A stretch of 64,000 nucleotides of DNA from Sulfurimonas sp. RIFOXYD12_FULL_33_39 (GCA_001829785.1 MICF01000001.1:124001-188000); one strand, 5' to 3'; positions 7,972 through 17,362 are shown, counted from the stretch's first letter. The notes: generated by a model not told the origin, from the sequence alone. A program made the numbers and translations.

Positions 7972-8105
7972 TTTGGCTCATTCCTTTTTTTTGCTATCTG
8001 GGCTTGACTCATCCATACCATGCCGTCTTTTGCAAGAAGTGAAACAGAGACTTTACCGTCTGCGGTGTTGTAGATGATGATATTTGTTTTGATTTGATTA
8101 GTCAT
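7968..8105 (-). pseudogene. Truncated rhuM N-terminal fragment (45 codons)
   Basis: A short open frame from an ATG at 8105 to a TGA at 7970-7968. It begins MTNQIKTNIIIYNTADGK and continues with VWMSQAQIAKK, then leaves the RhuM sequence and ends in RNEPK. It matches the first 40 residues of the intact RhuM at 5280-6278 almost exactly and its first residues resemble the RhuM-Fic fusion. The TGA overlaps the ATG of the albA-like gene, so the fragment may now serve as a leader that carries ribosomes into that gene. It is too short to be a functional RhuM. Confidence 0.85.
7993..8078. repeat. 86-bp direct repeat, copy B (rhuM fragment)
   Basis: Partner of 6175-6260, same orientation, about 92 percent identical by eye. 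The distance between copies is about 1.8 kb and the interval contains exactly the albA-like gene and the 76-residue gene. Confidence 0.9.
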
Positions 8106-8131
8106 TATTTTAAGTTACCTATTTCCATTAT

Positions 8132-9175
8132 TCATCTCCAAACTTTTGCAGTTTTATAATCATAAAAATAAACTTTTTTAGCTTTTTTTAACTTTGAAGA
8201 CTGCTCTATAAAATCATCAAATTCTTTAGCTTCATCCTCATTTGATACACCAATATAAATACTTGTTACTTTACTTTTTAATATTGCTTTTCTTATGTGT
8301 ATATCGTTTCTTTTAAGCAATGTTCCAAAAATCACTAAACTACTATTTTGTGTTCCAATACTTGCTAAGCTTTTATAGCAATGGTTCAAATAAGCATTAT
8401 GAATAATCTTCGCTTTTTTTTGTTCACTTGTGCCTTCTGATACAAAAATCGGATAAATATCTTTATTTAAATTTTCAAGAGTTTGTTCTTTTAATGACTT
8501 GTCAGTTCTTGAATATGTATTTTTTATAATTTCACTTTTTTTATCAAAAATATGTAATCCTCCATGTAAAAAATAAATATTTTGAGATGCTCCATCATTA
8601 CCAAATACTACATAATCAGTAGTTTGTTCATGCGGGTCATAAAATCCATCACTAATATCTAAAGCAGAATCTTTTATTCGTTTTTCCTCTATGAAGCTTT
8701 GAAGCTTGATGCAACTCCAATAAAGTAATAAATCATAATTTAAAGTATAAACTTTCTCAAAATTTTTAATAAAATTAGCACTATTAAAAAATTTATCATC
8801 AGAAATCTCTGTTATTTTGTCAGGGTGATTATTTGTAATAACATCAACAAGATATTTTTTCAAAGACTTAGAATCATCTAAAATCTTTTTTTCATCAATT
8901 TTTGATAAAACTCCATAGGTTTTTAAAACTTTAGTAGATGTTTCTAATAGTTTAACAACCTCTTCAAAATCTTTTGTATCAAATTGAGTAAAAATTTTAT
9001 AAATTGGACTTTCTTTAGTTATCAAGCCTCTATCAATAGCATTATCAAGTAAGCTTGTAAACGAAAACCTAGCAGAATTAAATGCCATACTAAAACCATT
9101 GCCAATCAATAAATACTTTTTTTGCTCTCTAATAGCTTTTAAAACATCGTTATAATCTATCATTTTAAAACTCAT
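8132..9175 (-). CDS. DUF4917 / SIR2-like family protein
   Basis: A 347-residue protein. The N-terminus has LLIGNGFSMAFN near residue 22-33, a glycine-rich loop typical of DUF4917 and similar in style to the NAD-binding loop of SIR2-like proteins. Later FLHGGLHIFD and LVIFGTLLKRNDIHI near residue 205 and 280 resemble conserved SIR2-like blocks. The mid-region is helical. It sits 2 nt after hsdS in the same direction, so it is cotranslated with the specificity subunit. SIR2-like proteins in defence islands often act as NAD-degrading effectors; this activity is inference here, as the catalytic residues were not established. Confidence 0.65.
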   Translation of the reverse strand: MSFKMIDYNDVLKAIREQKKYLLIGNGFSMAFNSARFSFTSLLDNAIDRGLITKESPIYKIFTQFDTKDFEEVVKLLETSTKVLKTYGVLSKIDEKKILDDSKSLKKYLVDVITNNHPDKITEISDDKFFNSANFIKNFEKVYTLNYDLLLYWSCIKLQSFIEEKRIKDSALDISDGFYDPHEQTTDYVVFGNDGASQNIYFLHGGLHIFDKKSEIIKNTYSRTDKSLKEQTLENLNKDIYPIFVSEGTSEQKKAKIIHNAYLNHCYKSLASIGTQNSSLVIFGTLLKRNDIHIRKAILKSKVTSIYIGVSNEDEAKEFDDFIEQSSKLKKAKKVYFYDYKTAKVWR

Positions 9176-9177
9176 AA

Positions 9178-10341
9178 TTAACCTTCACTCCTTGGAAAAA
9201 GCTGTTGCATCAGTCCTTTTTTATGCTCTTTTAGGGTTTCTACTTTTTTACTTTGTGCGGTGATAAGTTCATCGATGGAGCTTAAGCAATCGGCGATTTT
9301 TTGTTGTTCGTTTAGTTTTGGAATATTTATTTTTAATTTCATCATTATATTTGCATTTAGTTTTGCACGACCACCACCAACCAAAAAAGGCTCTATATTA
9401 ATTTTAGAAATAGCAAATTTCAAAAACCTATTATATGCAATATCTTTTTTTGCTTGAAGAACATGAGCATGATTATTTACCCAAATTTTGCCATTCACAT
9501 ATTGTATTGGATAATCTTTTAGGTCATTTGCACCATCCTCTGCAACAAGAATAAATTCACCATCATGAGTATATCCCGATACATAACCCTGTATTCCATT
9601 TGCACCGTAATAAGGAGTTTTACCTGCAATTCTATTTATGGCTGATACTGGAACTCTTAAATTATCATATCTATTTACTACCTCATCTAGTATTTTCTCT
9701 TCCCACTTCCCACTATTTTCAAACTCAGGAAATCGTAATTTTGGTATTTCTTCGCCGTCGGTGGGGAAGAGTTGTTGCATGAGGGCTTTTTTGTGTTGTT
9801 TTAGTGTTTCGCACTTTTTAGTCGATGCCGTGATAAGGTTATCGATAGAAGAGAGACAATCAGCGATTTTTTGTTGTTCTTTTTCTTCCTTTGGAGTTTC
9901 AACTTTTACTCTTTCAAGATTTTCGACCGATAATCCTGGCTGTGCTTGACCTGTTGCATATTGATTCAAATCTAAGTGAATTAACTTGTAGTAAAGCCAA
10001 TTTGTATCTATATGCTTTTTTGGTGTTACAACTACAGCATGTTCCGTTGCATGAAACTTATTTGATGCAAATGTAACATTTCCACATAAAGCACCTTGCC
10101 TACCAATAAGAGAATATTCGCCATTATGCGTATGTGATTTTGTGTATCCACGTAAGCCATTACCGCCATAGCAAGGATATAAGCTATCATTTATTTTTTT
10201 TTCATTTATTTCAGAAGCACTAACAAATTTTCCTGCTTGCATTTGGCAAATATCTTTTAGTTTATTCTCTTCCCACTCCCCATCATTTAAAAACTCAGGA
10301 AATCGTAACTCAGGTATATTTTTCACTTGTTTACTCTTCAT
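9178..10341 (-). CDS. hsdS: Type I restriction enzyme specificity subunit HsdS
   Basis: DNA-recognition subunit with two target recognition domains. Each is preceded by a repeated IP(E/K)LRFPEF segment and followed by a near-identical helical spacer (QQKIADCLSSID and the KHKK/EHKK..LMQQLFP motif), at about residues 150-200 and 345-385. The internal repeats allow domain exchange by recombination. The ATG at 10341 is preferred; a GTG lies at 10347. The start overlaps the hsdR stop by 11 nt. The target sequence cannot be read from the protein. Confidence 0.95.
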   Translation of the reverse strand: MKSKQVKNIPELRFPEFLNDGEWEENKLKDICQMQAGKFVSASEINEKKINDSLYPCYGGNGLRGYTKSHTHNGEYSLIGRQGALCGNVTFASNKFHATEHAVVVTPKKHIDTNWLYYKLIHLDLNQYATGQAQPGLSVENLERVKVETPKEEKEQQKIADCLSSIDNLITASTKKCETLKQHKKALMQQLFPTDGEEIPKLRFPEFENSGKWEEKILDEVVNRYDNLRVPVSAINRIAGKTPYYGANGIQGYVSGYTHDGEFILVAEDGANDLKDYPIQYVNGKIWVNNHAHVLQAKKDIAYNRFLKFAISKINIEPFLVGGGRAKLNANIMMKLKINIPKLNEQQKIADCLSSIDELITAQSKKVETLKEHKKGLMQQLFPRSEG

Positions 10342-13291
10342 AAGCACTCAACCCCGATATCTCATATTCACCTGCTTGTTTTTTAAGTAGCGGTATCAGC
10401 TTACTCATCATCTGAGCCTCTTTTTTGGCGCGCTCTTTCCACCCAAGCTCTAGCGGAGCAAAGAGGTCACTGAGTATCTGGGCATCAAAGATGAAGCGTG
10501 TGAGGGTCAGATTGACGAACGCTCCCAGTGCTTTTTTGTCCAGTCCATAGTTTGCGGCTATCTCATCAATCTTGTTAGATGACTTTTTGGCTTTGAAGAG
10601 TTCATAGCCTATCTTAATCTCCTCTTCGTTTAGGACCTCTCCCATTTTGAGCGTTTCGATATACGCTTTGATGTCTTCTACTTCACCCATGAACTTCGCA
10701 TCGGATTCTATGAGTCCTATGAGTTGGCTTTTATTCATCTTCTGTTTTTCGCTTGATGTGCCTGTATATTTGGCAATGAGGCTCATGATATAGTCATAGT
10801 CGATGACCGCACTCGCAAAAAGAACAAACTCAAAATCAAGCTCTTCGACTACACTAGAGACATCATCTCTGTTTTTGCCTTGAAGTGCTTTGAGCTTTGC
10901 GGCGGTTTCGAGATAGGCACCTTTAAAAGCTCTCAGCGTATCTTTTGGGATGACCTCTTCGATGATTTGCTTGTTTTCTTCACTAAGGTCGGTGTATTGA
11001 TCAAGTGAAGTTTTGAGTCGTTGCACCGCTTTAAAAAGGTTGATAAATCGTGCTTTATCCTCATCGCCTTGGAGGTTATGAACCTGTTCAGGGGTGTTTT
11101 TAAGCCCTTTTGAAATCATAAAACTTTCCATTGCACTTACAGCATTGTCAAGTTTTTCTATCACCACGGGGGCAGACTCTACAAGCCATATTTTTTTGGC
11201 TTCTTCTTTGAGGTTTTTGCCTGAAAATCGCACCATCGCTTTATCTACTTCATCCTCTTGTGCTCTAAAATCCAAAATATTTCCATACGGTTTGGTATCG
11301 TTGAGGATTCTGTTTGTTCTGCTAAATGCTTGGATAAGTCCGTGGTATTTTAGGTTTTTATCGACATAGATGGTATTGAGATATTTAGAATCAAATCCCG
11401 TGAGAAGCATATCTACGACAATGGTAATGTCTATCTTGTTTTTGTGAGGGTAATCCGCGTTTGAGTATTGTTGGTCTTTGATGCGTTGCTGTACATCTTG
11501 GTAGTAGGTGTCAAAGTTGTTGATGTCGTGGTTTGTGCCATACTGAGCGTTATAATCGTTTATGATCTCTATGAGCGCTTTTTTCTTTTCGTTTGGTTTT
11601 ACGGAGTTGTCTGCTTTTTCTTGGGGCAAATCCTCTTCGAGTTGTTCGATGTCTTTTTTGTTTGTTGCATTTGAGTCTAACACTTGAACAGGCGGAGAGA
11701 AAACACAAGCGATGTTAAGAGAGTGTTCCATACTTTTAAAAAGTCTATGGTACTCGATGGCATGGTTGATGGAAGATGTGGCAAGTATGGCGTTGAACTT
11801 TCGCTCTTGCGTTGCTGCGTCGTGCTTGGCTATGATGGCTTCTACAACTGCTTTTTGGCTGATAGTATTTGTCTGTGTTTGGTTGTCTGCTTGGTAATAA
11901 TCTACATGAAAACGCAAAACATTGTCATCTTCTATGGCGTTGGTAATCGTATAAGTATGCAGTTCGTTTTCAAATAAATCTTTAGTTGTTTTGATGGTTT
12001 TTTCTTCACCGCTTATCTCGGTGTAGGTGGAGTTTTCTATAAATATAGGCGTACCCGTGAACCCAAAAAGCTGAGAACGAGGGAAAAACTCTTTTATGGC
12101 TTTGTGGTTCTCTCCAAACTGGCTTCTATGGCACTCATCAAAGATAAATACCACGCGTTTATCGCTTAAGAGTTCTAAGCTTTTTTTGTAACCGTTTTTG
12201 CTATCGAGTGCGATGCCCAGTTTTTGTATGGTCGTGACAATGACTTTGTCGTTGTAGTTATCTGAAAGGAGTCTTTTCACGAGTGTGTCGGTGTTGGTGT
12301 TCTCTTCCACGCATCCATCTTGAAACCTGTTAAACTCTTCTCTTGTTTGACGGTCTAAATCTTTTCTATCTACGACAAAGAGACATTTTTCAATGTCTGG
12401 GTTGTCTTTGAGAAGTGTGGAAGCCTTAAAAGATGTCAGTGTTTTACCGCTTCCCGTGGTGTGCCAAATATAGCCGTTGCCACTGTTTCGCTCTATGGAT
12501 TTTACGATGGCTTTAACCGCATAGATTTGATACGGTCGCATCATCATAAGTTTTTGCTCACTGGCTACAAGCACCATATAGCGGCTTATCATTTCGCCTA
12601 AAATACATTTGGAAAGAAAAGTGTTTGTAAAATCGTTTAGAAGGTGTATTTTTTTATTTTTTTCGTCTGCATACTCATAAAGAGGCAAGAAACGCTCATC
12701 TGCATTGAAGTTGAAATGTTTCGTGTTGTTGTTTGCAAAATAGTAAGTATTGTGCTGATTGCTCACTACAAAAAGCTGCATAAAACAGAGCAGTGTTTTG
12801 GTGTATCCGTTACCTGCATCATTTTTATACTCGATAATCTGTTGCATCGCGCGGCGTGTAGAAATATCCAAAGTCTTAAGCTCCACTTGGACAAGAGGAA
12901 TGCCGTTTATGAGCAGTATGACATCATAACGATGATAACTGTTGTCTGTGTTTATGCGGAGTTGATTGATAACTTCAAAACTGTTTTTGCACCAATCTTT
13001 TATATTTACCAGAGTGTAGTGTAGCGGTGTACCGTCGTCTCGCTCAAAAGTGTTGTATTCTCTCAATCGTTTAGAAGCCGTAAACACATCTGAGGTGATG
13101 ATTTGGTCTAATACTCTTGAGAACTCTGCATCACTTAAATTGACAAAGTTGAGTTCTTGAAACTTTTCGCGGAAATTTTGGTTGAGTGCATCACGAGTAC
13201 GGATATCAGGACGATAGGTGTATTTTTGTTCAATGAGTTTATTGATAAAATTTTGCTCTATGTTATTTTCTTTTGTCATGCTTTTTTCCAT
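10331..13291 (-). CDS. hsdR: Type I restriction enzyme endonuclease subunit HsdR
   Basis: Restriction and translocation subunit, 986 residues. The N-terminal nuclease domain contains the D...VELK motif (near residue 137), and two RecA-like helicase domains follow: Walker A TGSGKT near residue 280, DECH box near 385, GFTGTP after it and the motif VI-like QAFSRTNRI near 650. The C-terminal 300 residues form the helical domain that contacts the methylase core. The start is either 13291 or the ATG at 13279; neither has a strong Shine-Dalgarno. It is the first gene of the minus-strand R-M unit. Confidence 0.95.
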   Translation of the reverse strand: MEKSMTKENNIEQNFINKLIEQKYTYRPDIRTRDALNQNFREKFQELNFVNLSDAEFSRVLDQIITSDVFTASKRLREYNTFERDDGTPLHYTLVNIKDWCKNSFEVINQLRINTDNSYHRYDVILLINGIPLVQVELKTLDISTRRAMQQIIEYKNDAGNGYTKTLLCFMQLFVVSNQHNTYYFANNNTKHFNFNADERFLPLYEYADEKNKKIHLLNDFTNTFLSKCILGEMISRYMVLVASEQKLMMMRPYQIYAVKAIVKSIERNSGNGYIWHTTGSGKTLTSFKASTLLKDNPDIEKCLFVVDRKDLDRQTREEFNRFQDGCVEENTNTDTLVKRLLSDNYNDKVIVTTIQKLGIALDSKNGYKKSLELLSDKRVVFIFDECHRSQFGENHKAIKEFFPRSQLFGFTGTPIFIENSTYTEISGEEKTIKTTKDLFENELHTYTITNAIEDDNVLRFHVDYYQADNQTQTNTISQKAVVEAIIAKHDAATQERKFNAILATSSINHAIEYHRLFKSMEHSLNIACVFSPPVQVLDSNATNKKDIEQLEEDLPQEKADNSVKPNEKKKALIEIINDYNAQYGTNHDINNFDTYYQDVQQRIKDQQYSNADYPHKNKIDITIVVDMLLTGFDSKYLNTIYVDKNLKYHGLIQAFSRTNRILNDTKPYGNILDFRAQEDEVDKAMVRFSGKNLKEEAKKIWLVESAPVVIEKLDNAVSAMESFMISKGLKNTPEQVHNLQGDEDKARFINLFKAVQRLKTSLDQYTDLSEENKQIIEEVIPKDTLRAFKGAYLETAAKLKALQGKNRDDVSSVVEELDFEFVLFASAVIDYDYIMSLIAKYTGTSSEKQKMNKSQLIGLIESDAKFMGEVEDIKAYIETLKMGEVLNEEEIKIGYELFKAKKSSNKIDEIAANYGLDKKALGAFVNLTLTRFIFDAQILSDLFAPLELGWKERAKKEAQMMSKLIPLLKKQAGEYEISGLSAYEE

Positions 13292-13360
13292 GTGACACTT
13301 TTACTTGTTTTAAATATTTTTTTATGAATTTATATTAAGTCTTAACAGTGTAAAGGATAG

Positions 13361-13396
13361 CATACGCATACTTGTAAAGGTATAAAACTGCGTATG
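13361..13396. promoter_or_regulatory. Inverted repeat upstream of hsdR
   Basis: CATACGCA at 13361-13368 and TGCGTATG at 13389-13396 are exact inverted copies separated by 20 bases. It lies about 70 nt upstream of hsdR and 30 nt after the stop of the YjbR gene. It could be an operator for the R-M unit, a weak terminator of the upstream gene or an island boundary. No regulator gene was seen close by. Confidence 0.45.
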
Positions 13397-13424
13397 GAAT
13401 CCTTAGATATTTCATTATTTTTAT

Positions 13425-13772
13425 TTATTTGAGCAACTCTTTTTGCCTCTTTGTAAGCTTTTCATACACAAGCTCATAAGAGTGGTCTATAAGCTCTTTT
13501 AAGAGTGTATCATCCACATCACCGCCAAGCGTTACAGTATTCCAGTGTTTTTTGTTCATGTGGTAGCCGCCTTTGATGGACTCATACAAAGAGCGGAGTT
13601 CTAGGGCGTAAATGGGGTCGCATTTTAGATTAACGGATATCGGCTCTTCATCCGCAGTAAGCGCAAACATTTTGTCGGCAACGCGATATACTCGCACTGT
13701 TTTATCAAACGGATAATCAAAACTTGCCCCTTTTTTCAAAAGCAGATAATTATCTAATTCTTTAAAGTTCAT
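13425..13772 (-). CDS. MmcQ/YjbR family protein
   Basis: A 115-residue protein of the YjbR family, small proteins with a fold similar to DNA-binding domains but of unknown role. The family hallmarks are GASFDYPFDKTVRVYRVADKM near the N-terminus, a central VNLKCDP segment, GYHMNKKHWNTV near residue 67-78 and LIDHSYELVYEKLTK at the end. The length is normal. It marks the first conventional gene outside the R-M locus. Confidence 0.88.
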   Translation of the reverse strand: MNFKELDNYLLLKKGASFDYPFDKTVRVYRVADKMFALTADEEPISVNLKCDPIYALELRSLYESIKGGYHMNKKHWNTVTLGGDVDDTLLKELIDHSYELVYEKLTKRQKELLK

Positions 13773-13803
13773 CTCTTTATCCTCTCAAATTTCAGATTTA
13801 CAG

Positions 13804-14214
13804 TTATATATTACTCGCTAAAAAAGCATAAGCTAAAGCCAAATATAAACACAAAGGTGAGTAAAACAGCGTATCATATTTTGCAAAAGAAGTATTTTTT
13901 ATCCTCTTAAAAAACCCAACCGTATTAAATTCTCCTATGCTCCTTAGTAAAAAAACTATACCGATAAACCATCCCAAATAGCTGTATAAATCATTGCTGT
14001 AATCATAATAAAGCTTATAGGCAACAAAAGCAAAACTTAATATAACGATGCCTACTAGGAAGGTTAAAGGTTTTGCTGGATTTAAAAGCCGTTTTCCATC
14101 AGGAGTTGTCGGAAGTGATTTATCTAAGCCAACCTTTCCGCCAAACACCCAGTAAAAGTGAAAAAAAGATATGACTATCAAAATAGTAATTGTACTTACG
14201 GCAATTAGATGCAT
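13804..14214 (-). CDS. DUF3995 membrane protein
   Basis: A 136-residue protein with four predicted membrane helices. The N-terminal helix with FHFYWVFGGKVG, followed by a loop PTTPDGKRLLNPAKPLTFLVG, is characteristic of DUF3995. Function is unknown. It is 31 nt upstream of the YjbR gene, so the two may be cotranscribed. Confidence 0.8.
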   Translation of the reverse strand: MHLIAVSTITILIVISFFHFYWVFGGKVGLDKSLPTTPDGKRLLNPAKPLTFLVGIVILSFAFVAYKLYYDYSNDLYSYLGWFIGIVFLLRSIGEFNTVGFFKRIKNTSFAKYDTLFYSPLCLYLALAYAFLASNI

Positions 14215-14270
14215 ATTGCTTTTCCTTAGCCTAAATATTTCAAATTTTATTATAACTTTATTTCACTAAA

Positions 14271-14798
14271 TCAATAAAAAACTCTCTTCCACTCCTCAAG
14301 CTTTTTCTCACTATAAAACCGTGAAGGAGTAGGCAAAAAACCGAACTTTATATCGTTAGAGTCGCAAAACTCTTTTATCTTGTATATCTCTTTTTTTATA
14401 CATGTAACGCTTTTGTCAAACGATTTTCTGGTAAAGTAAACCTCTTTTGTTGCGCCTTTCGAGAGACTCTTTATGATGTTATGGGTGTTATACTCTATAA
14501 CGTTTGTTAGTTTGTCATCGCCATAGCTACATGTATCTTCTGGGTTCATCTCCACGCTTAGTATAAGGTCGCTTAGCTCTATGTCATGCTCTTTTAAAAA
14601 CTCTTTTTGTTTTTGCACGTCACCCTTTAGACTCTCCTCGCCGAACACCTCAGGAAGCAGTCTCCAAAAGAAGTTCTTTGCCCTGCCGTAGAAGAACTCG
14701 GCATCGTTACATGTAACATCGGGATTGAACGTTCCAATGATAAGTATCTTTTTGCCTTGTAGCGGAAACAGGTCTAAAAATTTGTGTTTGAGTATCAT
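14271..14798 (-). CDS. Uracil-DNA glycosylase superfamily-like protein
   Basis: A 175-residue protein. The opening ILIIGTFNPDVTCNDAEFFYGRAKNFFW resembles the motif-1 region of UDG-superfamily proteins of the Mug/HDG type, in which a GTFNP-like loop is followed by a YGRxxNxFW segment. LPTPSRF near residue 156 could correspond to the second loop. Such enzymes excise deaminated bases, but activity here is unproven. It overlaps the GNAT gene start by 4 nt downstream and sits behind the AraC-Ogt gene, giving a small repair-flavoured operon. Confidence 0.55.
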   Translation of the reverse strand: MILKHKFLDLFPLQGKKILIIGTFNPDVTCNDAEFFYGRAKNFFWRLLPEVFGEESLKGDVQKQKEFLKEHDIELSDLILSVEMNPEDTCSYGDDKLTNVIEYNTHNIIKSLSKGATKEVYFTRKSFDKSVTCIKKEIYKIKEFCDSNDIKFGFLPTPSRFYSEKKLEEWKRVFY

Positions 14799-15247
14799 TT
14801 GTCCATGACTTTTCTAAAGGGCATCATAGTTGATTTTACAAAACCATATTTTTCATAAAACTCATGGGCTTTGAAGTTGTCGCTATCGCTTAAGAGTGTA
14901 ACACGCATACACCCTTTTGCTTTTATGCACTTTAACGCAAACTCCATCAGCGTTGAGCCGATATCCTGCCCTCTATGTCGCTCATCTACAATCATATCTT
15001 CCAAAATGGCTACTTTTGCTCCCAAAGCCGTTGATACGGTATATAAAATATTGACCATTGCGACTATTTTGTCGCCTTTTTGAGCAACGAAAATCTCTCC
15101 TATGTTCTCATCCGAGATGATTTTTCTTAAACCTCTCTCTTGCACCGCCTCATCGGGTATAAATTCCGCTTCTTGCGTAAAAAGTTTATTTAAAAGTCTG
15201 CCTAACTCTTTTACATCTTCCATCTTTGCGACTCTGCAAGTTATCAT
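14795..15247 (-). CDS. GNAT family N-acetyltransferase
   Basis: About 150 residues of GNAT fold. The acetyl-CoA binding segment is LEDMIVDERHRGQDIGSTLMEFA, followed by VTLLSDSDNFKAHEFYEKYGFVKS. The ATG at 15247 is chosen because AAGGAG lies 7 nt before it; an upstream ATG at 15277 would run into the AraC-Ogt gene. Substrate unknown. The stop overlaps the glycosylase-like gene by ATGA-type spacing. Confidence 0.85.
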   Translation of the reverse strand: MITCRVAKMEDVKELGRLLNKLFTQEAEFIPDEAVQERGLRKIISDENIGEIFVAQKGDKIVAMVNILYTVSTALGAKVAILEDMIVDERHRGQDIGSTLMEFALKCIKAKGCMRVTLLSDSDNFKAHEFYEKYGFVKSTMMPFRKVMDK

Positions 15248-15251
15248 AAAA

Positions 15252-16088
15252 TCACTCCTTGTTTTGAATCGATTCACAAGCGATGAGTATCTTTTTTCTC
15301 TCTATGCCCCATCTATAGCCGCTCATGGCTCCGCTTTTTGCGATGACTCTGTGGCATGGGATAAGATAGCCTATGTGATTTTTGCCAATGGCGGAGGCGA
15401 CTGCTCTGGCGGCTTTTGGTTTTTCGAGGTAGTTTGCTATATCTTGGTAAGTGGCAACTACGCCGTTTGGAAGGTTTAAGAGTGCTTTCCAAACATTTAC
15501 TTGAAGATTTGTTCCCTTTACAAAAAGAGAGTATTTTTTGTTTTTTATAAAGATATTTTCTAAGTATTCACGTGCCGCTTTTTCATCAAAATGTAGATTT
15601 GCATTTTCCCAGAGTTCGTTAAATCTTTTAAAAATCTCATTTTTATTCTCATCTATAAAGCCCAGATAACAAACTCCCTTATCAGTAAAACCGATAAGTG
15701 CCTCACCAAAAGGAGTCTGCCCATAACCGTAAGTTATAAGAACATCTTTTCCTTTTTCTCTCCACTCTTTAGGAGTTACACCTATTAGATTTACGAAAAG
15801 TTCATGAAGTCTGCTGCTGCTTGAGAGCCCTATATCCAAACTGCTATCAAGAATCGATTTGGACTCTTTTATATGCTCTTTTGCATAGTTTAGAGTAACG
15901 GAGTGCAAAAACTGTTTTGGCGTAACTCCCACATACTCTTTGAAAACTCTTATAAAATGAAATTTACTCATACCGATATTTTTAGCAATCTCATCGATTG
16001 ACGGATGCTCTTTGAAATTTTCATCAATGTACTTGATGGCTTTTTCAATCTGTTTGTAGTTATCGTGCAGGAGTGAAATTTCATCCAT
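15252..16088 (-). CDS. AraC-type regulator fused to methylated-DNA-cysteine methyltransferase
   Basis: A 278-residue Ada-like protein. Residues about 10-110 form the AraC HTH domain (IDEIAKNIGMSKFHFIRVFK, GVTPKQF). Residues about 115-270 form the O6-methylguanine-DNA methyltransferase with the acceptor cysteine at 245 in IPCHRV and GYRWG after it. The zinc-coordinating N-terminal Ada module that senses methylphosphotriesters is absent, so it cannot work as classic Ada. This shorter layout is common. It lies in a four-gene unit with glyA upstream and GNAT and the glycosylase-like gene downstream. Confidence 0.93.
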   Translation of the reverse strand: MDEISLLHDNYKQIEKAIKYIDENFKEHPSIDEIAKNIGMSKFHFIRVFKEYVGVTPKQFLHSVTLNYAKEHIKESKSILDSSLDIGLSSSSRLHELFVNLIGVTPKEWREKGKDVLITYGYGQTPFGEALIGFTDKGVCYLGFIDENKNEIFKRFNELWENANLHFDEKAAREYLENIFIKNKKYSLFVKGTNLQVNVWKALLNLPNGVVATYQDIANYLEKPKAARAVASAIGKNHIGYLIPCHRVIAKSGAMSGYRWGIERKKILIACESIQNKE

Positions 16089-16099
16089 TTTTAGCTCTT

Positions 16100-17362
16100 T
16101 TAAAAAGTTGATTTGTTATAAATCACAAAGCCCTTTGCTAACTCTTCTAACTCTTTGTTTATTTTTACATGTAGCTCTGTATCGTTTATATTATCCAAAA
16201 CATCGCAGATTTTGTTTGCGATAAGTTCAAACTCTGCTTCTTTCATACCTCTAGCCGTTAATGCCGGGCTTCCTATGCGGATACCGCTTGTTATAAAAGG
16301 GCTTCTTGTGTCGTTTGGAACACCGTTTTTATTTACCGTGATTCCCGCTCTCTCTAGCGCTGCATCTGCATCTTTACCTGAGAAATCTTTGTCTAAAAAC
16401 GACACTAACACTAAATGGTTATCCGTTCCGCCTGAGACCAAATCATAGCCTCTTTTTGTTAAAACAACTTCAAGCACTTTTGCATTTGCCTTTACTTGTT
16501 TTGCATACTCTCTCCATGATGGGTCTAATATCTCTTTAAACGCAACAGCTTTTGCCGCGATGACATGTACAAGCGGACCACCTTGAATACCCGGGAAAAT
16601 AGCAGAATTTATCTTCTTTGCTATCTCTTCATCATCTGTCATTATCATACCGCCTCTTGGACCTCTTAGAGTCTTATGAGTAGTTGTTGTTACTACATGA
16701 GCGTGAGGAAATGGACTCATATGCTCGTTCGCTGCAACTAAACCAGCCACATGAGCGATATCTGCAAAAAGAAAAGCTCCAACAGCATCAGCAATTTCAC
16801 GGAATTTTTTAAAGTCTATCTCTCTAGCATAAGCACTAGCCCCACAAACGATAATCTTTGGCTGAACCGCTTTTGCGATTTCTAAGATTTTATCATAGTC
16901 CATTCTTCCGTCTGCCTCAACACCATAAGTAAAACTTGAGTAGTTTTGCCCTGAAAAGCTAGGTTTGCTACCATGTGTCAAGTGTCCGCCATGACTTAAA
17001 TCCATACCTAAGAGTTTGTCACCTGCTTTTAGAAGTGCCGCATATACCGCAGCGTTTGCCTGACTTCCTGAGTGTGGTTGAACATTTGCAAACTTACAAC
17101 CAAATATCTCACAAGCTCTATCAATCGCCAACTGCTCAACAGCATCGGCATACTCACATCCGCCGTAATATCTCTTATATGGATAACCCTCGGCGTATTT
17201 GTTAGTAAAAACCGAACCCATAGCTTCCATAACTGCTGGACTTGTAAAGTTTTCACTGGCAATCATCTCTAAGTGGCTAGTCTGCCTCTTTAACTCGCCT
17301 TCTATGATAGAAAATACCTCATTGTCCGCTTGCTCTAAGTTTTTATTAGATATAAAACTCAT
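16100..17362 (-). CDS. glyA: Serine hydroxymethyltransferase
   Basis: Pyridoxal-phosphate enzyme that converts serine and tetrahydrofolate to glycine and methylene-tetrahydrofolate. The length is 420 residues. Visible motifs are [11 protein letters not shown] near residue 35, [15 protein letters not shown] near 95, and the cofactor lysine in [15 protein letters not shown] near 225-235. GGAGG sits 8 nt upstream of the ATG. It is divergent from the sigma-54-preceded gene at 17564. Confidence 0.98.
   Translation of the reverse strand: MSFISNKNLEQADNEVFSIIEGELKRQTSHLEMIASENFTSPAVMEAMGSVFTNKYAEGYPYKRYYGGCEYADAVEQLAIDRACEIFGCKFANVQPHSGSQANAAVYAALLKAGDKLLGMDLSHGGHLTHGSKPSFSGQNYSSFTYGVEADGRMDYDKILEIAKAVQPKIIVCGASAYAREIDFKKFREIADAVGAFLFADIAHVAGLVAANEHMSPFPHAHVVTTTTHKTLRGPRGGMIMTDDEEIAKKINSAIFPGIQGGPLVHVIAAKAVAFKEILDPSWREYAKQVKANAKVLEVVLTKRGYDLVSGGTDNHLVLVSFLDKDFSGKDADAALERAGITVNKNGVPNDTRSPFITSGIRIGSPALTARGMKEAEFELIANKICDVLDNINDTELHVKINKELEELAKGFVIYNKSTF

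Noticed and set aside
12644..13024. 126-residue plus-strand frame inside hsdR
   Set aside because: Antisense to a well-supported hsdR; hydrophobic low-quality translation with no ribosome site.
634..13291. Integrase or tRNA-linked insertion of the R-M locus
   Set aside because: No integrase, transposase or tRNA lies at either edge of the locus, so the mode of entry cannot be shown.
15102..15479. 125-residue plus-strand frame
   Set aside because: Lies across the start of the GNAT gene and the end of the AraC-Ogt gene, both of which have strong motifs.
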